A DNA stretch of 64,000 nucleotides from an uncultured bacterium (GTDB lineage: Bacteria > Cyanobacteriota > Vampirovibrionia > Gastranaerophilales > Gastranaerophilaceae), in contig CATXCB010000006.1 of NCBI GenBank assembly GCA_958366705.1, positions 62,001 through 126,000 on the forward strand, read 5' to 3'. The notes beneath the pieces were generated by a model. The model was given only the letters and a program-made list of their open reading frames with translations, was not told where the DNA came from and ran no database searches. Below, piece after piece: positions 41,243 to 49,000 of this stretch. How positions within the stretch are numbered: position 1 is the stretch's first letter; the number at the start of each line of letters is the position of its first letter. Both the position numbers and the translations under genes were made by a program.

Positions 41243-41956
41243 CTATTTAAATTTAATTTCATAACAAGGATAAATTTTTGAACATCCTTCTATGCGCTGA
41301 ATTTTTATTTCAACTTTATCTTTTACTTTAAATTGATTTGAAAACTCTCCGATTTCCATCTTTTTACTTTCATTAGGAATAATATAGTACTTATAAAAAT
41401 CTTCCCCCGAGTTATTAAAAATCATAAATTCGTTCTGACGTTTAGAAAATTCAAGGGTTAACGTTCCTTTTTGAAGAGTGGAAACATCAATCATATTATA
41501 TTTTTTAAATAAAGATGAAACTTCTTGTTTTGATAATTTTCTTGGTTTAAAATTAACACCGTTAAAAATCAATTCATAAAACTCAAAATCTTTAGGATAG
41601 TATGAATACAACCTATTTCCGATTAAAAATTCCTGGCTGCCTTCACCAACCCAAACATCTTCTTTGGGCACTTGCGCATTTCCGGTAATCAAATGATATG
41701 AAGTATATCCTCCATTTCCAACAGGTTCTTGAACCTGTAATATTATAATATCTTTTGAATCATCCTCATCAGTTTTATTATTATACTCATACCAAGAATG
41801 CTTGTTCATATTATATGTCCAAAGTTTTTGACCTATTCTTGGCATCATAGATTTATTCATTGCCTCAATATTTTTATCAGAAGAATACAAGAAATAACTA
41901 AATATACCAACAAAAACAAGTGCTATAAGCATACCTATAATATAATTTTTATTCAT
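41243..41956 (-). CDS. Membrane-anchored hypothetical protein
   Basis: This 237-residue protein has one N-terminal membrane anchor ('YIIGMLIALVFVGIFSYFLY') and a beta-rich outer domain ('GQKLWTYNMNKHSWYEYNN', 'LWTYNMNK'). No known family is recognised. It has two cysteines near the C-terminus (CSKIYPCYE). It lies 57 bases from the antiporter gene start on the same strand. Confidence 0.55.
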   Translation of the reverse strand: MNKNYIIGMLIALVFVGIFSYFLYSSDKNIEAMNKSMMPRIGQKLWTYNMNKHSWYEYNNKTDEDDSKDIIILQVQEPVGNGGYTSYHLITGNAQVPKEDVWVGEGSQEFLIGNRLYSYYPKDFEFYELIFNGVNFKPRKLSKQEVSSLFKKYNMIDVSTLQKGTLTLEFSKRQNEFMIFNNSGEDFYKYYIIPNESKKMEIGEFSNQFKVKDKVEIKIQRIEGCSKIYPCYEIKFK

Positions 41957-42125
41957 ACATATCCTTTTACTTCTAATTTCACCTAAAACAATAACACAAA
42001 CAGATAGTTTTTTAAAAATTAAATTACTAAAAAATAATTAGCCAAATAGTTAATAGATAAAAATTTATAAAGAGAGTTTAATATAATTAATCTTTTTCAT
42101 ACTTCCAGCTATTCTTAATTCCAAT

Positions 42126-42151
42126 GAGTCTCATTTGAGACTCTTTTTTTT
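42126..42151 (+). terminator. Orphan plus-strand intrinsic terminator
   Basis: GAGTCTC-ATTT-GAGACTC is followed by eight T residues. No plus-strand gene lies upstream for several kilobases (both neighbours are on the minus strand), so it may end a small RNA transcribed from a TATAAT at 42082-42087. Confidence 0.55.
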
Positions 42152-42155
42152 AAAT

Positions 42156-42180
42156 GAGAACTGCTGAAATAGCAGTTCTC
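42156..42180. repeat. Perfect hairpin GAGAACTGCT/AGCAGTTCTC
   Basis: This 10-bp-arm inverted repeat with a five-base loop lies 18 bases before the stop of the minus-strand 42198 gene. It lacks a long T-run on either strand, so it is a weak terminator or an mRNA 3'-end structure. Confidence 0.5.
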
Positions 42181-42197
42181 AAAACAGTATTATAAAA

Positions 42198-42584
42198 TTA
42201 CCAAATAAATAACTCTCTTGTTGAATCTACAACATGCCTGAATAAATTAATTTTTCTTCCGACCTTACGAACATTTCTATATGTTTTTGAATCCCAATAA
42301 TTATACCAATCATAATCATCCCAATCACGATTGCTATACCAAAAATCATATGAACAATTACATCCGTGGTATTTTTTACAACGATTTGCCCAACGCTTAT
42401 AATATCTGTTACGATATCTATCATCATCATCGTCGTCATAATCGTCATCATCATAATCATAATGAACATACCGGGAATAAGCACCACACTTATTGAATCT
42501 TCCATTATTATGGCAATTTTTAGCAACAACTACATTGCCAGTGATTAAAAATAACGCTAACAATAACACAAAAAGTCTTACCAT
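42198..42584 (-). CDS. Secreted Asp/Tyr/Arg-rich small protein
   Basis: This 128-residue protein has a clear signal peptide ('VRLFVLLLALFLITGNVVVAK'). The mature part is rich in Asp, Tyr, Arg and Trp ('YDYDDDDYDDDDDDRYRNRYY') with five cysteines ('NCHNNGRFNKC', 'CKKYHGCNC'). A GAGGTG ribosome binding site precedes the ATG. The acidic tract could bind calcium or another cation. The family is unknown. Confidence 0.6.
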   Translation of the reverse strand: MVRLFVLLLALFLITGNVVVAKNCHNNGRFNKCGAYSRYVHYDYDDDDYDDDDDDRYRNRYYKRWANRCKKYHGCNCSYDFWYSNRDWDDYDWYNYWDSKTYRNVRKVGRKINLFRHVVDSTRELFIW

Positions 42585-42610
42585 TCTTCACACCTCATAA
42601 TATTATATTA

Positions 42611-42639
42611 AAACAGCATGGATTTTATCCATGCTGTTT
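42611..42639 (-). terminator. lysS terminator
   Basis: AAACAGCATGGA pairs with TCCATGCTGTTT around TTTTA, with a T-rich run following on the minus strand, 12 bases after the lysS stop. Confidence 0.75.
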
Positions 42640-42650
42640 ATATTACAATG

Positions 42651-44147
42651 CTAATCTTTCTTTTTCAAGGTAGGGAATGCTATTACATCTCGAATTGACG
42701 GAGAGTTAGTTAATAACATAATCAATCTATCAATACCTACACCTAAACCACCCATTGGAGGAACACCGTGTTCTAATGCACAAATATAATCTTCATCAAT
42801 AGGCATTGCTTCTTCATCTCCAGCAGCCTTAGCAGCCATTTGAGCTTCAAATCTTGCTCTTTGATCAATTGGATCTGTTAATTCAGAAAATGCGTTACTG
42901 ATTTCCCATCCATTAACTCTTGTTTCAAATCTTTCAGTTAATCTAGGATTATCTCTGTGAACTTTTGCCAATGGAGATATATCTCTTGGATAATCGTAAA
43001 TATGGATTGGTTGAATTAAAGAACCTTCGATTTTTTCTTCGAATACTCTTTCAATTACTTGCCCCCAATTATCACAATCATCAGCATCAACATTTACAGA
43101 TTTAGCTTTTTCTTTAGCTTCTTCAACTGTTTCAACTTTATTAAAATCAATACCGGTAGCTTCTTCAACAGCACCTAACATAGTTTTTCTATCCCAAGGC
43201 GGAGTTAAATCAATTTCATTTTCGCCATATTGAATTTTTGTAGTTCCTAAAACTTCTTGAGCTACATAAGCTACAAGGTTTTCTGTTAATTCCATCATAT
43301 CGTTATAATCAACATAAGCTTGATATAATTCCATCATAGTAAATTCAGGGTTGTGGCGAGTATCTATACCTTCATTTCTGAAACTTCTGTTGATTTCAAA
43401 AATTTTCTCACTTACCCCGCCAACCATCAATCTTTTCAGATACAATTCAGGAGCAATTCTTAAGAACATATCCATATCTAATGTATTATGGTGAGTAATA
43501 AATGGTCTGGCATTTGCACCACCAGCTTGCGGATGAAGCATAGGTGTTTCAACTTCCATGAACCCTTTATTAATTAAGTATTCTCTTACTTTTTGAATAA
43601 TTAAACTTCTTTTTTGGAATGTCTTTTTAACATCATCATTAACAATCATATCAACATATCTTTGACGATATTTAGTTTCCACATCTGTTAAACCATGGAA
43701 TTTTTCAGGCAATGGTAATAATGATTTTGATAATATTTTTAAAGACATAGCTTTTATTGTTAATTCACCACGCGGAGTTCTTCTAACAGAACCATAGAAA
43801 CCAACAATATCACCTATATCAATTGTTTTTAAAGTTTTTAAATCTTCTTCTGATAAATTTTCTTTATGAGAAAAAACTTGAATTTTTCCTGAGGCATCAA
43901 CAAGGTCAATAAACATACCGGTGTTTCTGTTTGCCATTACTCGTCCTGCAACATGATAACAATCTTCTAGTTCTTCGCCTGCCGCAAGATCTTTATACTT
44001 ATCTTGTAAATCTTGTGCCATAATATCTTTTTCATACCCGTATGGATATGGATTTAATCCACGTTCTCTCAAATTCTCCATTTTTTGAATTCTTACCTGA
44101 CGAATTTGATTTTGAGATGAATTTGATTCTTGAGTTTTTTCTGCCAT
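42651..44147 (-). CDS. lysS: Lysyl-tRNA synthetase, class II
   Basis: This 498-residue enzyme has an N-terminal anticodon-binding OB-fold ('YHVAGRVMANRNTGMFIDLVDASGKIQVFSH') and a class II catalytic domain. Motif 1 is near 'FMEVETPMLHP', motif 2 is 'FRNEGIDTRHNPEFTMMELYQAY' and motif 3 is 'GGLGVGIDRLIMLL'. It charges tRNA-Lys in the cytoplasm. Full length, with no anomalies. Confidence 0.97.
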   Translation of the reverse strand: MAEKTQESNSSQNQIRQVRIQKMENLRERGLNPYPYGYEKDIMAQDLQDKYKDLAAGEELEDCYHVAGRVMANRNTGMFIDLVDASGKIQVFSHKENLSEEDLKTLKTIDIGDIVGFYGSVRRTPRGELTIKAMSLKILSKSLLPLPEKFHGLTDVETKYRQRYVDMIVNDDVKKTFQKRSLIIQKVREYLINKGFMEVETPMLHPQAGGANARPFITHHNTLDMDMFLRIAPELYLKRLMVGGVSEKIFEINRSFRNEGIDTRHNPEFTMMELYQAYVDYNDMMELTENLVAYVAQEVLGTTKIQYGENEIDLTPPWDRKTMLGAVEEATGIDFNKVETVEEAKEKAKSVNVDADDCDNWGQVIERVFEEKIEGSLIQPIHIYDYPRDISPLAKVHRDNPRLTERFETRVNGWEISNAFSELTDPIDQRARFEAQMAAKAAGDEEAMPIDEDYICALEHGVPPMGGLGVGIDRLIMLLTNSPSIRDVIAFPTLKKKD

Positions 44148-44284
44148 CTTTTTCTATCCTTCTTTTTATTACTAAAATTCGCAATATGATTGTAGCACAA
44201 AAAGCAATAAATTTAAAATGCCTACCATAGAACCCCGAATAATTCTTACTTGACGAAATTAAGCTATAATGAGATAATCTGGGT

Positions 44285-45157
44285 ATGTTTAAGTACTATA
44301 GTAAAACTGCACCGTATTTATTCTTACTTCCTGCGGGAATTGTTTTACTTATGTTCTTTTTTATTCCGTTTTTCCAAACTATTGGTTTAAGTTTTTTAGA
44401 TTACTCTAACAATATTTATCACGCAAAATTTGCAGGACTACAGAATTATATAGACATTTTGCACAACCCCATATTTTACAAAGTTATGCTTAATACATTA
44501 ATTTATTTGATTGTTGCAGTACCAATACTTGCAATCATTCCTCTTTTTCTTGCAATACTTATTAATCAAAAAATCCGTGGTATTACAATTTATAAAATAC
44601 TCATCTATCTGCCTGTAATTGTTTCAATAGTCGTTGCAGCTATTGCTTTTAAATGGCTTTATGCAGAACAAGGAATTCTTAACTACATACTCAATGTTTT
44701 TCATATAAATTCGATAGGCTGGCTAACCGATCCAAAATATTCTATTTACTCGGTCATTATCGTAACTATTTGGAAAGGTATCGGGTATTATATGATGATA
44801 TATCTTGCAGCTTTAATGAGTGTCCCAAAAGAACTTTATGAAGCTTGCGATATTGACGGTGCAGGATTTTTAAGGAAACATCTGACGGTCACTGTCCCGC
44901 ATATAATGCCAACAATTGCTCTGGTTACAACAATAAGCTCTATTTCTGCTATGAAAATCTTTGCAGAAATCTATGTAATGACTAAAGGCGGACCTTTAAA
45001 TTCGACCAAAACTATTGTTTATTATATATATGAAAAAGCTTTTGAAAATCTGGATTTAGGTTACGCTTCTGCTATGGCAGTTATACTATTAGTTATAGTA
45101 ATGATTTTTTCTTTAATTAACATATTCTGCTTTGAAAGGGGAAAATATAAAATATAA
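44285..45157 (+). CDS. Sugar-type ABC transporter permease (MalF/UgpA-like)
   Basis: This 290-residue inner-membrane permease has six predicted TM segments. The cytoplasmic EAA loop is 'YEACDIDGAGFLRKHLTVTVPHIMP' (about 195-219), which contacts the ATPase. The closing TAA overlaps the ATG of the next permease by one base, so the two are translationally coupled. No substrate-binding protein or ATPase gene is adjacent, so those components must be encoded elsewhere. The substrate is probably a carbohydrate or glycerol-phosphate, by family only. Confidence 0.88.
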   Translation: MFKYYSKTAPYLFLLPAGIVLLMFFFIPFFQTIGLSFLDYSNNIYHAKFAGLQNYIDILHNPIFYKVMLNTLIYLIVAVPILAIIPLFLAILINQKIRGITIYKILIYLPVIVSIVVAAIAFKWLYAEQGILNYILNVFHINSIGWLTDPKYSIYSVIIVTIWKGIGYYMMIYLAALMSVPKELYEACDIDGAGFLRKHLTVTVPHIMPTIALVTTISSISAMKIFAEIYVMTKGGPLNSTKTIVYYIYEKAFENLDLGYASAMAVILLVIVMIFSLINIFCFERGKYKI

Positions 45158-46020
45158 TGCGGGAATCAAAATTTACTAAAATTTTCAATATAAAAAACAT
45201 GTGGATACACGCCATCTTGATAGCTGTATCGCTATTATCCATATTCCCCTTTATTTGGTTATTGTCTACCTCGTTAAAAGGAAATAGCGAAAACATATTT
45301 GCGTATCCACCATCAATAATTCCAACAGATTTTACATTTGCAAATTATGTAGGAGTTTGGCAAAAAGTTAATTTGATGAGATACTTTATAAACAGTATGA
45401 TTGTCGCAGGAGGAACTGTTCTTTTAAACTTAATCTTATCCTCATTAGCAGGCTATCCGCTGGCAAGAATGGAGTTTAAAGGTAAAAAAATAGCATTTTT
45501 CTCAATACTTGCAACAATTATGGTTCCATTTCAAGCAATTATGCTGCCTGTGTACTTGATAACTTTGAAACTACATCTTGTAGACAGCGTTAATGATACG
45601 ATGGGTTTTATCGGACTAATAATGCCGTTTGCAGTGAGTGCCTTTGGAATTTTCCTAATGCGTCAGGCATTCCTTGCTATACCAAGAGAAATGGAAGAAG
45701 CAGCAATAGTTGACGGATGCAATGTATTTCAGGTATTTTGGAAAGTTTTACTTCCTATGGTAAAACCATCACTCGCAGTTCTTGCCATATTTACCTTCAT
45801 TGGTTCATGGGGCGAATTTTTGTGGCCAAGTATTGTTCTAACAAAAGAAGCAATGTACACTTTGCCTGTAGGTGTTAACAATCTACAAGGAATGTTTTCT
45901 TCAAACTGGAGATTTATTGCTGCAGGTTCAATCATTTCAACAATACCAATCATTATATTTTTCCTTGCAATGCAAAAGTATTTCATCTCAGGCGAAAACG
46001 AAGGTGCTGTTAAAGGTTAA
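45157..46020 (+). CDS. Sugar-type ABC transporter permease (MalG/UgpE-like)
   Basis: This 287-residue inner-membrane permease forms a heterodimer with the product of the upstream gene. Its EAA loop reads 'EEAAIVDGCNVFQVFWKVLLPMVKPSL' and it has the usual MalG-like N-terminus with 'LSIFPFIWLLSTSLKG'. It ends at a hairpin shared with the convergent 46061 gene. Confidence 0.88.
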   Translation: MRESKFTKIFNIKNMWIHAILIAVSLLSIFPFIWLLSTSLKGNSENIFAYPPSIIPTDFTFANYVGVWQKVNLMRYFINSMIVAGGTVLLNLILSSLAGYPLARMEFKGKKIAFFSILATIMVPFQAIMLPVYLITLKLHLVDSVNDTMGFIGLIMPFAVSAFGIFLMRQAFLAIPREMEEAAIVDGCNVFQVFWKVLLPMVKPSLAVLAIFTFIGSWGEFLWPSIVLTKEAMYTLPVGVNNLQGMFSSNWRFIAAGSIISTIPIIIFFLAMQKYFISGENEGAVKG

Positions 46021-46054
46021 AACGGACTATAATAATTTAGTATCATAGCCCGTT
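46021..46054. terminator. Shared terminator between ABC permease and giant protein genes
   Basis: AACGGACTAT pairs with ATAGCCCGTT with one mismatch, with T-rich sequence on the plus side. It lies between two convergent genes. Confidence 0.55.
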
Positions 46055-46060
46055 TTATTA

Positions 46061-49000
46061 TTATATTTCTGCACGTTTTTGATTAATTTTATTTAATAAT
46101 GCTTTCTTTACTTGAGGGTCAACCATTTCGACTATAGAATTTTCTATTTGATTTAATTCTCTTAATGATGTAACATTATCAATTTGGGAACTATAAGCAT
46201 TAAATGTTCTAATCATAAAAGGAGGCATATCTCCCATGTCAAGAACTTCAACATCACCAACTCTCGCCGGTTCCACGCTTATAACCTCAACGTCGTCAGG
46301 TGCAGCTTGTACAACCTTAGGTTTTTCAGCGTAATTTTTAATAAGCTTATTTTCAGACATCATTGTTCTGATTTTTTGCATTAAATTATTAATCTTTTGT
46401 CTTACTGACGCTGAAGCTTTAGCAGCAATTGTTTTTAAATCTGCAAATAAAGTTTTACACTTAGCTACCATTGCAGCTTTATTACCTTTGAATGATGCTG
46501 ATAATTCCTTTGTTATATCTGATATTCTTTGTTTACAATCTGCCCATAATTTTCTTTGAGCTGATGGAATTTCAGAATCTGCTATAGATTTAACATCAGC
46601 ATCTATTGATTCTTTAGATACTTTCGGAGCTTCAACATTATCTTTTGATTTAGTTGCAGGAGTTTCTACTTCAGGATTGGCTACTGAATTCAAAGCTTTT
46701 TCTTTATTATTGATAGCATCTTTTAATTGTTTCTTTTGAGCTGAAGTCATTTTCTTGCCAGCCAATAAACCTTTAAGTTCTTTTAATTCAGCCTTATCTG
46801 TAAGTTTTGAAATATAATCATTAACCTGGTTAAATTCAGCTTGATTTAAACCTTTTCCGGTTCTAGCTTTTTCATTCAACATTGCAACCAAATCATCGTG
46901 AGGTTTTTGTTGTAACTGTTGATGTGCAGCCATAAAATCTGCAGTCTGACCTTCCGGTACTGAACCTTTTGGAGCTTCATCTAAAGTTATATGATGTGGA
47001 TCTACATCAACTTCACGGCTTGCATTTGCTGGTGTTGCTGCTGGAGTTGAAGGTTGTTCTGACGCCAACTTACGCTGTACTAATTCAAAATCTTCAAATG
47101 TTTTGCCAGTTATTGCAGCAGGCTCCGGAGCTTTATCCAATGTTATATGATGTGGATCAACATAAGTTTCCTTTGGAGTCGCAGACGATACTGCAGGTTG
47201 AGCTTCGGGAGCTATTGGCGTCTCTTTTGGAGCATTAGCTTTTGCTTGCAATATATCAGATTTTTCTTTCATTGTTTTTAGCAGTTTTTTAGAAGCTTGT
47301 GAATTTCTCAAACATTTATTATTTTCAAATTTCTTAATTAAAGCTTGCAAGTCTTCTGCTGAATCAGTACGATCGACAAAGGATTTAATTGTCGCAAATT
47401 CTTGCTCGTTTAACCCTCTTGAACCATTTATTGCAGCATCTGCAGCTGAATTTGTTGCAGCAACATCAGCTTGTCTTGCTTTTATTTTAGCAAGTTTTGC
47501 TTCTGCACTCTTCATAACATCTGCAGCTTGGTCTACACCTTGAACTTCATATACGTGCATATTGCCTTTTTCATTAACGCCTACACGTTTTTTCAAAGCG
47601 TCCATGAATCCCTGGATTTCATCAGCTGTATTTAGATTATTTGTTAAATGTTCTTTTAATATAGCTGCATCATGAGGTGGTAATGCACCTGGTTTACCCG
47701 CAAGAATATCAGTAGCACTTTGGTTTGCATTTGTATTTATTCTATCAACAAATTCAGAACCTCTTGTCACTTTTGGAGCATCAGGAGAAACATGAAGATC
47801 AACCATTCTATCTTCTAATTTTTTCAAGATTTCTGCTTTATTCCTTGTATCAGTACTCCAGCCTGAAACTTCTTTATGTAATCTTTCAATAGTTGCAGCA
47901 TCTGCTGTTGAAATATCAATATGTTCTTTACCAATAGTTACAACACCAAATTCATCTTCAACCATATGTTTTACTTCGCGGCCTTGATCCCTTGATTGAG
48001 CTTGCAATTGATCTGCTTCTTTATGAATTTGAGCACCTCTTTCAGGGGTTGCATCAGGTAATTCAGCTTTTACTTCGTCTTTAACTTTATTCATTTTCTC
48101 AGTACCAAGTTTTCCACCAGAAATTTTTGCACCGTCACTTGTTGCAACATCTAATGTTGATTTTGGAGCATCAGTGGTAGGATTAGATTTTGTGGCAGGT
48201 TTAGTACCTTTTGCTAATTGTTTCAACGCTACCAAATTACCTGCGGCTGAGAATACTGCCTGGAACGTTACACCTTGAAGTGTAATTTCACCGGTTTGTC
48301 CATATTCAGCTGCAGCACCGATTGCCACATCTCCTGCACCTTGAGCTAACATTCTGCCGCCTGCTTGTATAAAGGCCTTAGATGATTTTAACGCCATCGC
48401 AGCTTTTGTCAATTGACCACCGGCAAATACTGTTGCCCCATCAATTGTAGCATTTTTCAAGATATTAGTAACCTCTCCATCCTGCAAACCAACATTAGAT
48501 GACGCTCTATCTGTTAAATCTGTTGCTGCTGACAATGCCGTTGTTGCTAACGCAGCTGTACTTAAGGCTACTAAACCTGTACCACCTGTGACTACTGCTA
48601 TAGCAATAGCACCAACAGCTTTAACTGCACCATTAACAACAGCTCCGCCAACTTGTTGAGAATTTACATAACTATTAACTCTGTTTACTATATCGCCTTT
48701 ATTACCAAACACCGCAGTAGAAGCATATTTTAAATCATTTTCCAATGTTGCTAAGTCTTTTCCGCGGGTATATTCATTGATTTTGGATGAAATACCGTTT
48801 TGTGTTTGCTTGATTATATTTTGCAAATATTTTGCTTTTTGAGCATCAGTTGCTTTGGCAAAATCTATTCCATCTTTTTGCATTGCTAAGGCTATACTTT
48901 TTTCGGCAACATCTTTACCATCTTGCACTTCAGAACTTACGGATTGCAAATATGAACCATATTTTGCAACCATATTACCATAAGATTCTTTTCCATTAAT

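Noticed and set aside
42408..42470. Trinucleotide repeat locus
   Set aside because: The CAT/CGT repeats are simply the codons of the Asp tract in the 42198 gene.
42227..42529. 100-residue frame overlapping the secreted acidic protein on the minus strand
   Set aside because: It is a Met/Ile-rich frame created by the GAT repeat tract in the real gene, with no ribosome binding site.
46969..47238. Plus-strand 89-residue frame inside the giant protein gene
   Set aside because: It is Leu/His/Gln-rich antisense sequence of the opposite strand, with no start signal.
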